From: Bacilli bacterium
GTDB lineage: Bacteria > Bacillota_I > Bacilli_A > RF39 > UBA660
Reading direction: 5' to 3'
Assembly: GCA_900758495.1 (NCBI GenBank)
Contig: CAAERO010000040.1
Span: 1 to 64,000 of the forward strand
DNA length: 64,000 nucleotides
Part shown: positions 28,334 through 37,287 of the stretch, piece after piece
Layout of the letters: each line of letters starts with the position of its first letter
Numbering within the stretch: the stretch's first letter is position 1
Program-made: the position numbers and the translations under genes
Notes under the pieces: generated by a model
Databases searched by the model: none
Seen by the model: the letters and a program-made list of their open reading frames with translations, nothing else
What the model was told of the DNA's origin: nothing

Positions 28334-29141
28334 AAAGTTGAAAATGTTATCATTTTATTTTTATCTATTATTACTAACTATTATTGTATTAGGAATAACT
28401 TTAGTTTTCACTATAAAACTAACTATTCTAAGACCAAATTACATTATAAATAATCTAAACAAGATAAACTATTATGATAAAGTTTATAATTCTATCAATG
28501 AGGAAATGCAAAATTATCTTATTCAGTCTGGACTTACTAACGATGTTTTAACTGATATCTATACAAAAGAAGATATTAGAAGTAGTTTAAATAATGCTAT
28601 CTATGCTTTCTACGATAATAAAGAAGTTAGTGTTGATACTAGTAGTATTAAAACTAATTTAGAAAATAACATCAATAATTATTTAATAAAACATAATATC
28701 ATAGTTACTGAAAAAGAGGGATTAGATTCATTTGTTAATCAAATGTTAGAAATATATACAAATGAAATAATTATCAGTACTAAAATTAATAATTTCAGTA
28801 CTTATTTAGTAAAAATTGTAAAGTTAGTTGATATTTCAATCATAGTTTTAGGTATCACTACTCTACTTTTATTAGCTCTTGGTTACTTCTTTTATAGAAA
28901 AAATGTAGCTACTGTTCCACTAGCTAGTGCTGGGGAGTTATTAGTTTTAGGTAATTATTTATTATTCAATAAGATTGATGTTAAGAATATTCTTTTTTGG
29001 AGTGATAATGTTTCGTCGGTAATTAAAACAGTTATTATGGATATGTCTAGTAAGATTTATTTCCTAGGATTTACATTTATCATTGCTGGTATTATTGTTA
29101 GAATTATTTATCATATAACAAGAAAAAACAGAGTTAGATAA
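28326..29141 (+). CDS. Membrane protein of the sortase cassette
   Basis: A 271-residue protein from ATG 28326 with GAAGG eight bases upstream; a GTG at 28317 lies inside that region. One N-terminal helix (about 8-32) is followed by an outer domain of about 140 residues rich in Asn and Ile, then three more helices near 165-265 and a basic tail. The gene overlaps the sortase gene by eight bases and is followed at once by a terminator, so it closes the operon. Family not recognised. It may help the sortase or its substrate at the membrane. Confidence 0.75.
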   Translation: MNKKLKMLSFYFYLLLLTIIVLGITLVFTIKLTILRPNYIINNLNKINYYDKVYNSINEEMQNYLIQSGLTNDVLTDIYTKEDIRSSLNNAIYAFYDNKEVSVDTSSIKTNLENNINNYLIKHNIIVTEKEGLDSFVNQMLEIYTNEIIISTKINNFSTYLVKIVKLVDISIIVLGITTLLLLALGYFFYRKNVATVPLASAGELLVLGNYLLFNKIDVKNILFWSDNVSSVIKTVIMDMSSKIYFLGFTFIIAGIIVRIIYHITRKNRVR

Positions 29142-29161
29142 CTTCTAGCTCTACTTTTTTT
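29130..29161 (+). terminator. Terminator of the sortase operon
   Basis: AGAGTTAGA (29130-29138) pairs with TCTAGCTCT (29144-29152), with one G-U pair and a 5-nt loop that contains the stop codon. ACTTTTTTT follows. The hairpin overlaps the end of the last gene. Confidence 0.8.
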
Positions 29162-29245
29162 ATTATAATTTATGGTTTTAAACAAGTAATTGGTAACACA
29201 CTTTCCTTTTTACCTGTAGCAGTTAAAACCATTAAAAATGAAGGA

Positions 29246-29860
29246 TTATTCATCATAAATCTCTTCAACTAAATAAGTATCATACCCTTCATATTGATAA
29301 CTTGCATCTATTCCTTTCATAAGTACTTGTCTATCATCTATCTTATCGGTTAAGGCTTTTTTCAATAATAATCTTAGTTCTAAATCTTTTATTGGACTTC
29401 TTTCCATAGCAAGTAAATAATCTTCCTTATTTATTTTGCTCCAATCAATCACTTGATTTAATTCTTTTCTTAATATCATGTCTAACCATATACGTGTACT
29501 TCTTCCATTTCCTTCTCTAAATGGATGTGCAATATTCATTTCAATATATTTTTTAACTATATTTTCAAAAGTATCTTGAGGCATTTCATCTATTTTCTTC
29601 AAAATTTCATCTAGATACATGGCAGAAGCAAATCTAAAGTTTCCTTTAGCAATATTTTCTTCCCTTATTTTACCAGCAAAATAATAAATATCATTAAACA
29701 AAAACTTATGAATGAGTGATAGTCCCTTAAATGTTCCTACTTCAAATTCATCTATTTTTTTTGAATCAAATAATTCTACTGCCCTTAGTTTTGTTAGTCT
29801 TTCTTCTTCACGAGCAAGTTCAACTGAACTAGTTATTCCTAATTTATTCTTTAACATCAT
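29246..29860 (-). CDS. Fic domain protein, class III (self-inhibited)
   Basis: A 204-residue protein with a complete Fic motif HPFREGNGR at 112-120, which carries the catalytic His and the phosphate-binding residues for AMP transfer to target hydroxyls. Near the C-terminus SYQYEG (187-192) matches the (S/T)xxxE(G/N) inhibitory helix of class III Fic proteins such as the Neisseria one, so activity is probably restrained in the same chain. This agrees with the absence of a separate antitoxin gene. The ATG has AAGGAAG upstream. It stands alone. The target protein is unknown. Confidence 0.88.
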   Translation of the reverse strand: MMLKNKLGITSSVELAREEERLTKLRAVELFDSKKIDEFEVGTFKGLSLIHKFLFNDIYYFAGKIREENIAKGNFRFASAMYLDEILKKIDEMPQDTFENIVKKYIEMNIAHPFREGNGRSTRIWLDMILRKELNQVIDWSKINKEDYLLAMERSPIKDLELRLLLKKALTDKIDDRQVLMKGIDASYQYEGYDTYLVEEIYDE

Positions 29861-29953
29861 ATATCACTTCCTTAACTATATATATTATATCAAAATAACT
29901 TTTTAAATTCCATTAATATAGATAATAAAATAATTTATAATCCAAAAATAGTA

Positions 29954-29993
29954 GTAGAAAAAGAAACCTCATCGTTTAATGAAGTTTTTCTAC
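29954..29993 (-). terminator. Probable terminator after pyruvate phosphate dikinase
   Basis: GTAGAAAAA (29954-29962) pairs with TTTTTCTAC (29985-29993), with a partly paired inner arm. On the minus strand it lies about 90 bases after the dikinase stop and is followed by TACTATTTTTGG. The stem is AT-rich and the U-tract not immediate, so this is tentative. Confidence 0.4.
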
Positions 29994-30080
29994 ATTTTCA
30001 ACCAAAATTATTTATTAGTTGCACCACATGAAAGCGAAAAACATTTTCACACTCTTAAGTACAACTCAAATATACTATAT

Positions 30081-32711
30081 TTATATTATACCATTTTCTT
30101 TAATTGCGGCTTGAGCAGCAGCTAATCTTGCAGTTGGAACACGATATGGACTACAAGAAACATAAGTTAAACCAGTTCTATGACAAAAATCAATACTAGC
30201 TGGGTCTCCACCATGTTCACCACAAATACCAAGGTCAATATCAGGTCTTACACTTTTACCAAGTTTTACTGCCATATCTACTAATTTACCAACACCTTCT
30301 TGGTCTATTGTAGCAAAAGGATCTTGTTCAAATATCTTTTTAGTATAATAATCTTTTAAGAATTTAGAAGCATCATCTCTTGAAAAGCCATAAGTAAGTT
30401 GGGTTAAATCATTAGTACCAAAGGAGAAGAAACTAGCTTCTTCGGCAATCTTATCAGCAATAACACAAGCTCTTGGAATTTCAATCATTGTACCAACCTT
30501 ATAATTAAGTTTCTTACCACTTTCTTTAATGATTTCATCAGCTGTCTCACAAACTATCTTCTTAATATAAGAAAGTTCATTTGTTGTTCCAACAAGCGGA
30601 ATCATAATTTCTGGGGTAACTTCTATACCCTCATTCATAACTTCTAATGCTGCTAGAATTACTGCTTTTGTTTGCATAACAGCAATTTCTGGATAAGTAA
30701 TAGCAAGACGACAACCTCTATGACCCATCATAGGATTAAACTCTTTTAAAGACTCTACTCTATTCTTTAAATCAGTAAAACTCATATCTAAAGTAGGAGC
30801 TAACTCTCTTATCTCTTCATCAGTATGTGGTAAAAATTCATGAAGTGGTGGATCTAAGTATCTAATTACTACTTCATAGCCTTTCATTGTTCTAAACAAA
30901 CCTTTAAAGTCTTCTTTTTGATAAGGTAAAATCTTAGTTAAGGCTTCTTCTCTTTTTTCTTTAGTATCAGCTGTAATCATTCTTCTAAAATTAAAGATTC
31001 TATCTTTATCAAAGAACATGTGTTCTGTTCTACATAGTCCTATTCCTTCAGCACCAAAGTTTCTTGCTACTTTAGCATCTCTTGGATTATCAGCATTTGC
31101 TCTTACTCTTAGTTTTCTAACACTATCAGCCCAACTCATAAATGTTTCAAAATCACCACTTATAGTAGGTTCAACTGTTAAAATCTTTTCTCCATAAACA
31201 TTACCAGTACTACCATCAAGTGATAAATAATCTCCTTCATGATACACTTTTCCAGTAGCAGTAGTTACTGTTTTATTTACTTCATCTACTATTAAACTAC
31301 CACAACCAGAAACACAACAAGTTCCCATTCCACGAGCAACGACAGCTGCATGAGAAGTCATTCCTCCTCTTATTGTTAAAATTCCATGTGCTAGATTCAT
31401 ACCTTCTATATCTTCAGGTGATGTTTCACTTCTTACTAAGAGTAAATCTTTTTCTCCCCTCTCATGAGAAGCCATAACATCTTCTGCTGTAAAATAAATC
31501 TTACCTGTTGCTGCTCCAGGTGATGCTGCTAATCCTTTAGCAATAACTTCTGCTTTACTCAAAGCATCAGAATCAAAGGTCTTATGTAATAATTGATCAA
31601 GACTAGAAGCATCTACTTTCATTAAGGCTTCTTCTTTACTAATCATTCCTTCTTCTACCATATCAACAGCTATTTTTAAAGCAGCAGTAGCAGTTCTTTT
31701 ACCATTTCTTGTTTGTAACATATAAAGTTTACCATCTTCAATAGTAAATTCCATATCTTGCATGTCTTTGTAATGATTTTCTAGGATAGAACAAATTCTT
31801 TCAAATTCATTATAACACTCTGGCATTACTTCTTTTAAAGTAGCGATTGGTTGTGGAGTTCTAATTCCTGCTACTACATCTTCTCCTTGAGCATTCATTA
31901 GATATTCACCAAATAAAGCTTTCTCTCCTGTCGCTGGATTTCTTGTAAAAGCAACTCCTGTACCAGAAGTATCTCCTTTATTTCCATAAACCATTTGTTG
32001 AACATTAACAGCTGTTCCCCAATTAGATGGTATATGGTTAAGACGGCGATAAGTTTTTGCTCTATCTGTATTCCAACTTCTAAACACCGCTTTAATAGCT
32101 TCTAATAATTGAACTCTAGCATCTTGGGGAAAATCTACTCCTGCATATTTTTTATATTCTATTTTATATCTTTCAATTACTTCCAATAAATCATCTGCTG
32201 TTAAGTCCGTATCATTAATAACATTTTTCTCTTCTTTAATCTTATCAAATAATTTTTCAAAAGAACTTTTAGGAAAGTTCATTACTACATCAGCAAACAT
32301 TTGAATAAAACGGCGATAACTATCATAAACAAATCTTTTATTATTAGTTATTTTACTAAATCCTAAAGCAACACTATCAGTCATTCCAAGATTTAAGACT
32401 GTATCCATCATTCCTGGCATTGATACTCTAGCACCACTTCTTACTGATACTAATAAAGGATTAGTTTCATCTCCAAACTTTTTACCTGTTATTTCTTCTA
32501 GATGAGCTAATTCTTTAAATATTTCCTCTTCTATTTCTTTATTTATTGTTTCATTTTCTTCATAATACTTAGTACACGCATCAGTAGATACGGTAAATCC
32601 TTGGGGAACTGGTAGACCTAAACTAGTCATTTCGGCAAGATTAGCTCCTTTTCCTCCTAAGGTGTTACGCATATCTTTATTACCTTCACTAAAAGCATAA
32701 ACATATTTCAT
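30081..32711 (-). CDS. ppdK: Pyruvate, phosphate dikinase
   Basis: An 876-residue three-domain enzyme interconverting pyruvate, ATP and phosphate with PEP, AMP and pyrophosphate. The N-terminal ATP-grasp domain (1-340) begins YAFSEGN..MRNTLGGKGANLAEM. The swivelling phosphohistidine domain has GGMTSHAAVVARGMG with the catalytic His, and the C-terminal PEP-binding barrel has the catalytic Cys in LGICGEHGGDP. Length is normal. In anaerobic low-GC bacteria it commonly works in glycolysis with a pyrophosphate economy. The ATG has AAAGGA upstream. No regulatory kinase gene is adjacent. Confidence 0.97.
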   Translation of the reverse strand: MKYVYAFSEGNKDMRNTLGGKGANLAEMTSLGLPVPQGFTVSTDACTKYYEENETINKEIEEEIFKELAHLEEITGKKFGDETNPLLVSVRSGARVSMPGMMDTVLNLGMTDSVALGFSKITNNKRFVYDSYRRFIQMFADVVMNFPKSSFEKLFDKIKEEKNVINDTDLTADDLLEVIERYKIEYKKYAGVDFPQDARVQLLEAIKAVFRSWNTDRAKTYRRLNHIPSNWGTAVNVQQMVYGNKGDTSGTGVAFTRNPATGEKALFGEYLMNAQGEDVVAGIRTPQPIATLKEVMPECYNEFERICSILENHYKDMQDMEFTIEDGKLYMLQTRNGKRTATAALKIAVDMVEEGMISKEEALMKVDASSLDQLLHKTFDSDALSKAEVIAKGLAASPGAATGKIYFTAEDVMASHERGEKDLLLVRSETSPEDIEGMNLAHGILTIRGGMTSHAAVVARGMGTCCVSGCGSLIVDEVNKTVTTATGKVYHEGDYLSLDGSTGNVYGEKILTVEPTISGDFETFMSWADSVRKLRVRANADNPRDAKVARNFGAEGIGLCRTEHMFFDKDRIFNFRRMITADTKEKREEALTKILPYQKEDFKGLFRTMKGYEVVIRYLDPPLHEFLPHTDEEIRELAPTLDMSFTDLKNRVESLKEFNPMMGHRGCRLAITYPEIAVMQTKAVILAALEVMNEGIEVTPEIMIPLVGTTNELSYIKKIVCETADEIIKESGKKLNYKVGTMIEIPRACVIADKIAEEASFFSFGTNDLTQLTYGFSRDDASKFLKDYYTKKIFEQDPFATIDQEGVGKLVDMAVKLGKSVRPDIDLGICGEHGGDPASIDFCHRTGLTYVSCSPYRVPTARLAAAQAAIKENGII

Positions 32712-32752
32712 ATTCTCATATCCTTTCTAAATAGAGTATATCAAAAAGAAAA

Positions 32753-32776
32753 GAAAAAAAGTAGCATAAACTACTT
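32753..32776 (-). terminator. Terminator overlapping the EIIB-like stop codon
   Basis: AAGTAG (32759-32764) pairs with CTACTT (32771-32776) across a 6-nt loop, and on the minus strand TTTTTTTCTTTT follows. The right arm contains the stop codon of the EIIB-like gene. Confidence 0.65.
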
Positions 32777-33076
32777 CATTTCATCGATATATTTTTTTAG
32801 TTGTTTAGAATCTTGTCCTAATATAATTTTTAACTGATTATTAATTTCCACTACTCCTTTAGCACCTAGCTTTTGAATAGCTTCTTTATCAGCTTTACTA
32901 ACATCTTTCAATGTAACAATAAATCTAGACATTTTTATTTCTGATTGAATGATGTTATCTTTTCCTCCTAGATATTCTACTAATTTATTAAAGTCTAAGC
33001 CAGCATCTTTCTTATTAGCTTTAAGTACTGCAAGTAAGATAACTAGAAGTACTAATAAAATAATTATATATTCCAT
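32771..33076 (-). CDS. Degenerate PTS EIIB-like membrane protein without the active cysteine
   Basis: A 101-residue protein: one N-terminal helix (about 3-18) followed by a domain resembling the glucose-type EIIB fold. DFNKLVEYLGGKDNI matches the start of such domains, and FIVTLKDVSKADKEAIQKLGAKGVVE the rest. In working EIIB the phosphorylated Cys lies in the hairpin just before the R..VT..D strand; here that stretch reads IIQSEIKMSRFIVTL with no Cys. It therefore cannot pass phosphate in the usual way and may be a regulatory or structural protein. A strong promoter lies just upstream and a terminator at its end, so it is a single-gene unit. Confidence 0.75.
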   Translation of the reverse strand: MEYIIILLVLLVILLAVLKANKKDAGLDFNKLVEYLGGKDNIIQSEIKMSRFIVTLKDVSKADKEAIQKLGAKGVVEINNQLKIILGQDSKQLKKYIDEMK

Positions 33077-33097
33077 TTTTATCCTCCAACAACACCT

Positions 33098-33126
33098 ATT
33101 ATACTTTATTTTTAATTGCTCTTCAA
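33098..33126 (-). promoter_or_regulatory. Promoter of the EIIB-like gene
   Basis: On the minus strand TTGAAG (33121-33126) and TATAAT (33098-33103) are 17 bases apart. The ribosome site TTGGAGG and ATG follow about 20 bases later. Confidence 0.7.
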
Positions 33127-33179
33127 GTCTTTAAAATTTTATGTTCCTAATTTAGGATATGATTTTTTACAAAAACTAT

Positions 33180-33208
33180 TTATTTTTTTATTACTATTAT
33201 GATATAAT
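33180..33208 (+). promoter_or_regulatory. Promoter of tRNA-Leu
   Basis: An extended -10, TGA-TATAAT (33200-33208), lies eight bases before the mature tRNA, with a weak TTATTT-like -35 about 17 bases upstream. The transcript would start nearly at the tRNA 5' end. Confidence 0.55.
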
Positions 33209-33216
33209 TTATTTAT

Positions 33217-33303
33217 GCACATGTGGCGAAACTGGTAGACGCGGCAGACTCAAAATCTGCAGAAGATTTCTTCGTATGGGTTCAAGTCCCTTCATGTGCA
33301 CCA
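33217..33303 (+). tRNA. tRNA-Leu (anticodon CAA)
   Basis: A complete 87-nt tRNA with encoded CCA. The acceptor stem is GCACATG with CATGTGC; the anticodon stem GCAGA/TCTGC encloses loop CTCAAAA, giving anticodon CAA for UUG codons. The long variable arm (AGAAGATTTCTTC) is the class II type expected for Leu, and GGTTCAAGTCC forms the T arm. It has its own promoter and terminator. Confidence 0.97.
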
Positions 33304-33314
33304 AATGAAATGTT

Positions 33315-33346
33315 ACTCGTGAGGTTTATACTTCCCGAGTTTTTTA
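33315..33346 (+). terminator. Terminator of tRNA-Leu
   Basis: ACTCG/CGAGT with an inner GAGG/CTTC arm and a TTTATA loop (33315-33340), followed by TTTTTTATTT. Confidence 0.8.
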
Positions 33347-33401
33347 TTTACTTTTAGGTATATTTATGATAAAATATAGCGAAAAAGAAAGAAGGAATAT
33401 T

Positions 33402-34628
33402 ATGAACTATTTAGAACTAAAAGAAATAATTAAAGCTCTCGGAATAGTGACAGAAGAAAGAGTCATTGATAATATAGTTTACTATGGCTGGAATGATTTA
33501 AATATGCGAGTTAATAAGTTTTTATCTTGTCTAGAATTAACTGGAAAGATTCCTTTAGACTTTTTAACTTATATGCAAAAAAAATACCCAGATGGAACTT
33601 GGATAGAATCTAACAATATAGATAAAAAGAATGCTATTGATGACATTTATAAAAGGGATACAGATTTCAAAGAAGTCAAAAGAAAATGTGAAGAAGAAAG
33701 AAAAAGTATCGATACAGTATACACTGAAGCTAAAGAGAGATTGCGAAGAAGAGTTAGTAAAAACAAATATTTAGAAGAATTTCATATCTATGAATTAAAT
33801 GATGCAGTCTTGGTTTTAACTGAATTAAAAGATTATTATGCAAGAATAAGCGGAAAAGATGAAATAGCAGAAACTGACTATAAAACTATTTTAAATCAAG
33901 TAATAAATAATTACCTTAAAGGTCTTAAACTTACTAAATTTAAAAATTTTTATAAAGATAGTAACTTAGCTATTACTAAGGAAGAAGTAATGCAAAAGGT
34001 TGAAGCAAATAGAAAGAAGTTAGAAAAAGGTTGCATTAAATTTCCTTTCTTAGCTAAAGATTTAATACAACCATTACTTAACAAATTCGATGTTGCTGTT
34101 AATCCTTTTTTAAGAGATGATGTTGAAGTAGTAAAACCAACTGATTATTTAGAAAAGATAAATTTAATCGCCAGTCCTTCTGATGATTTTGATGATAAAA
34201 CTAGTAAAGATGCTTGTAAATTAAAAATAGAATCAAAAGATGAATATTCAAAAACAATCTATGCGAGTAGCGGAATTAACTCTAAATATTATGTTTCTAG
34301 ATATTTTAACGAAGATGGTTCTTCTATATTCTACTCTCATAAATTTGTTATGCACCCCAAAGATAATAATACGTATAAAGAAATTGGTGAAATGATTGAT
34401 TTTCAATATTCTGGAGATTGGGATAATCCACCGATTCAACTACATTATAATATTTCTGGCAATTATGTAATAACAAATAGTGGAGAAAGAAAAGAAATTG
34501 ATGCTGATACTTTATTACAAGTTTGTGAAATCTTAGATAATGGTACTTCATTAGCTAATGAAATAACCCTTAATAATATGGCAAAACAAAATAGTAAAGG
34601 ATTAATCAAAAAACAGACTTTTGTATAG
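33402..34628 (+). CDS. Hypothetical soluble protein
   Basis: A 408-residue protein from ATG 33402 with GAAGGA six bases upstream; an earlier in-frame ATG at 33366 lies in the promoter region. No signal peptide or membrane helix. The first half is rich in charged helices (KRKCEEERKSIDTVYTEAKERLRRR), the second half is more beta-like and ends with several short repeats of D/N-rich loops. I do not recognise a family or catalytic motif. It stands alone between the tRNA and a two-way terminator. Confidence 0.7.
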   Translation: MNYLELKEIIKALGIVTEERVIDNIVYYGWNDLNMRVNKFLSCLELTGKIPLDFLTYMQKKYPDGTWIESNNIDKKNAIDDIYKRDTDFKEVKRKCEEERKSIDTVYTEAKERLRRRVSKNKYLEEFHIYELNDAVLVLTELKDYYARISGKDEIAETDYKTILNQVINNYLKGLKLTKFKNFYKDSNLAITKEEVMQKVEANRKKLEKGCIKFPFLAKDLIQPLLNKFDVAVNPFLRDDVEVVKPTDYLEKINLIASPSDDFDDKTSKDACKLKIESKDEYSKTIYASSGINSKYYVSRYFNEDGSSIFYSHKFVMHPKDNNTYKEIGEMIDFQYSGDWDNPPIQLHYNISGNYVITNSGERKEIDADTLLQVCEILDNGTSLANEITLNNMAKQNSKGLIKKQTFV

Positions 34629-34691
34629 TATTATTGTATACTACTTAAATATATATTTGTTATTAATTTTTGATAAATGGTTTAAACAGCT

Positions 34692-34725
34692 AAAAAGAAA
34701 CTGCAAACACTACAGTTTCTTTTTT
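34692..34725. terminator. Bidirectional terminator between convergent genes
   Basis: AAAAAGAAACTG (34692-34703) and CAGTTTCTTTTT (34713-34724) form a perfect 12-bp stem with a 9-nt loop. A/T tracts on both sides give a U-run on either strand. It serves both the 33402 gene and the convergent 34734 gene. Confidence 0.85.
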
Positions 34726-34733
34726 CAATACTT

Positions 34734-36710
34734 TTAATAACCAATGAAAGCCAATACAGCTTTTTTTTCTATTTTCGATTCATTAGTATGGAAATCGTAT
34801 TCATAGAAAGTATGTCCTTTTTTATACTTTTCAAATTTTTCTTTATCACTAAGAATATCTTTATTATATTCAGTTACTTCTATTTCATCTGCAACTATAT
34901 TAGGATCAAATACATATATTGAAAGAATATCAGTGCCATCTTTAGTATATATATATTTAACTTTATTTTCAGGTGATAGTTTACATACTGTAGCAATTAC
35001 CTTTTCCTTAGGATCAATTATAGTTACATAATCATTTTTATTAACAACAATATAATTTTTAGATACTTTATAGATTTCCTTATAATCAGTTTTACTTTCA
35101 AACACTTTAGTATTTCCTTTATAAGTATAAATTTTTTTATTTGTTACAAATGTTATACTATCTGCATCAACATCCATATTATCATAGTCAAGTTTTTCAC
35201 CATCATTTTTATCAGTATAGATCATATTGAAATTTTTATCATAAAGTTTTTTAACTACAGGAACTGTAGTTGGACTTTCCTGTACACTTTCATAAAAGTA
35301 AATAGTGCCATCATCACTTGCTAAATAAGAATTTACTTCTTCTTTAACTATTTCTCCTTTAGTATTTACTAAATTTGTAGAATTATTTTTTTTGCAGAAT
35401 AAGTAGTTGCCTGGTAGTTTTTCGCCAGGATCATAAATATAATCACACATTTCAGCATTAATAGTTTCTTTACCATAGTAGAAGTCATAATAACTAACTT
35501 TAGATTTATAGTCATTAGTTTGTTCTAATATTATTCCACTTGGAAAATTGTTTTTTGCTATAAGGTTAACAACTAAATATTTTTCTTTTGTTGTAAAAGA
35601 ATTAATTATATTACCTGTCTTAACATTATAAACATAATAACTTTTATCCTCCCTAATTACTGCAAAGTAATCACTTTCAACATACAAGTTACAATCGTTT
35701 GTATTACAAACATAATGACTAAGTACCTTTTTATCCGTTGGTTCATTATAAGTATATTTGTACTTGTTATCACCAGCATCATAAAAGTAGTATTCCTTAG
35801 CATTGGTATATTGAATAGTATCATCAAATGCTCCTACCTTACTAAAAACTACTTTACCACCGTTATTAGTAATAAAATTTATATTCATCGTATAGGTATT
35901 ATTACTAAGAGTTAAATCAACGGGACTTCCAAGTAATGTTTTATCAAGTTTACTAGGATTATCAGCATTATAACTTCCAAGACATTCAAAAGTTAAATTA
36001 TCATCAATAAGAGATTTATTTAAAAAGTAATATCTCTTTTTTAAGGTTTCATTTTCATAAATATCTAAGGTAGTATTATAATAGATAGCAGCATCAGAAA
36101 ATAGATTCTCATCAAATTCATTCTTTTTATCACTTATTACTAATCGCATTTCTTTTATATTTTTTTGGTCATCAATTATAGTAGATTTATAATTACCTAG
36201 AAAACTAGGAGAGATGTATATTCCTTCATCATAAGATGTGTCAGTATCAAAGTCTGTATCAATATAATTATTATTAAGACCTAGTTCTTGATATACTAAA
36301 AATATACTTCCTGCTAAAAATATTATTGGAATAACTATTCTAAGTACTTTTCTTACCTTATTATTTAAAGCCTTAGGATATAATAGTGGTGTAACAGATA
36401 TAGTAAATACTAGTAAAGTAAAGAGTGAATAACAAAGATATGTCTCTCTATAAGTAATCCAAGATATGGCAATAGCTGCTAAAAAGTATAATGGATAAAT
36501 TATTTTCTTCTTTGGTATTTCTATTCCTAGAATAAATGGTAGTGTTAAAAAATATATTACCGAAAAGTAGAGTGTTTCATAACTCCAAAGATCTGGAAGC
36601 TTATTACTTAGTAAGTATGAAATTGAAAGAAATATAAACAATAATGAATACCCTACTATTAACCACTTAATCTTTTTCTTATTTGTTCCCTTTTTATCTT
36701 CTTTTTTCAT
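34734..36710 (-). CDS. Hypothetical membrane protein with large beta-rich domain
   Basis: A 658-residue protein. A basic N-terminus is followed by about five helices (21-40, 48-64, 72-90, 96-112, 127-145), then about 500 residues that look extracytoplasmic and beta-rich, with recurring short strands such as YYVYNVKTGNI and ITFVTNKKIYTYKGN that suggest a propeller-like fold. Four cysteines lie in this domain. No family or active site recognised. The ATG has AGGAG upstream and the gene follows scpB at nine bases, so it may be read through from the scpAB promoter. Confidence 0.7.
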   Translation of the reverse strand: MKKEDKKGTNKKKIKWLIVGYSLLFIFLSISYLLSNKLPDLWSYETLYFSVIYFLTLPFILGIEIPKKKIIYPLYFLAAIAISWITYRETYLCYSLFTLLVFTISVTPLLYPKALNNKVRKVLRIVIPIIFLAGSIFLVYQELGLNNNYIDTDFDTDTSYDEGIYISPSFLGNYKSTIIDDQKNIKEMRLVISDKKNEFDENLFSDAAIYYNTTLDIYENETLKKRYYFLNKSLIDDNLTFECLGSYNADNPSKLDKTLLGSPVDLTLSNNTYTMNINFITNNGGKVVFSKVGAFDDTIQYTNAKEYYFYDAGDNKYKYTYNEPTDKKVLSHYVCNTNDCNLYVESDYFAVIREDKSYYVYNVKTGNIINSFTTKEKYLVVNLIAKNNFPSGIILEQTNDYKSKVSYYDFYYGKETINAEMCDYIYDPGEKLPGNYLFCKKNNSTNLVNTKGEIVKEEVNSYLASDDGTIYFYESVQESPTTVPVVKKLYDKNFNMIYTDKNDGEKLDYDNMDVDADSITFVTNKKIYTYKGNTKVFESKTDYKEIYKVSKNYIVVNKNDYVTIIDPKEKVIATVCKLSPENKVKYIYTKDGTDILSIYVFDPNIVADEIEVTEYNKDILSDKEKFEKYKKGHTFYEYDFHTNESKIEKKAVLAFIGY

Positions 36711-36719
36711 TTTTTGCTC

Positions 36720-37286
36720 CTAATCAATCTCTTTATATTTAGATTCATATAAATCTACTTGTTCATCTTTTACTTCACCAGTACTTAAGAAATCTCTCAT
36801 ATCTGGTAAGTCTTCAATATTAGCAAGTCCAAAATAATCTAAGAAGTCACTAGTTGTTTCATAAAGAATAGGTCTTCCTGGTAAATTACTTCTACCTGAC
36901 TCTTTGATAAATCCTTTAGCAACTAATTTTCTAATCATTGGAGCACTAGCTATTCCTCTTAATTGATCAACTTGTATTCTTGTTAATGGTTGATTGTAAG
37001 CTACGATAGCAAGAGTTTCTAAAGCTGCTTGACTTAGAGAATGTGTTTCTTTATTTTCTAATAACTTTTGATAATATAAATGATGTTCACTCTTAGTAGT
37101 AAGTTTTAACTTATTACCTAAAAACTCTATTTTTATGCCCCTTGTATCTTTAGAATATTCTTCCTGTAAAGATGTAATTAATACTTTTATTTCTTCAAAA
37201 TCAATTTCTAAAACATCTTTAATTTGTTCAAGAGATAAACCATCATCTCCTACTACAAACAATAATCCTTCAAGTACTGCCTCCAT
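36720..37286 (-). CDS. scpB: Segregation and condensation protein B
   Basis: A 188-residue protein from ATG 37286 with GAGGGGG six bases upstream. It has the two winged-helix domains of ScpB, with LEGLLFVVGDDGLSLEQIKDVL at the start and ALETLAIVAYNQPLTRIQVDQLRG and GRSNLPGRPILYETT later, all typical. ScpB dimers bind the ScpA-SMC complex in chromosome condensation. It starts one base after the scpA stop, so the two are coupled. Confidence 0.96.
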   Translation of the reverse strand: MEAVLEGLLFVVGDDGLSLEQIKDVLEIDFEEIKVLITSLQEEYSKDTRGIKIEFLGNKLKLTTKSEHHLYYQKLLENKETHSLSQAALETLAIVAYNQPLTRIQVDQLRGIASAPMIRKLVAKGFIKESGRSNLPGRPILYETTSDFLDYFGLANIEDLPDMRDFLSTGEVKDEQVDLYESKYKEID

Positions 37287-37287
37287 C

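Noticed and set aside
34248..34551. Minus-strand frames inside the 33402 gene
   Set aside because: They are shadows of a longer plus-strand gene with a proper start, and have no ribosome sites.
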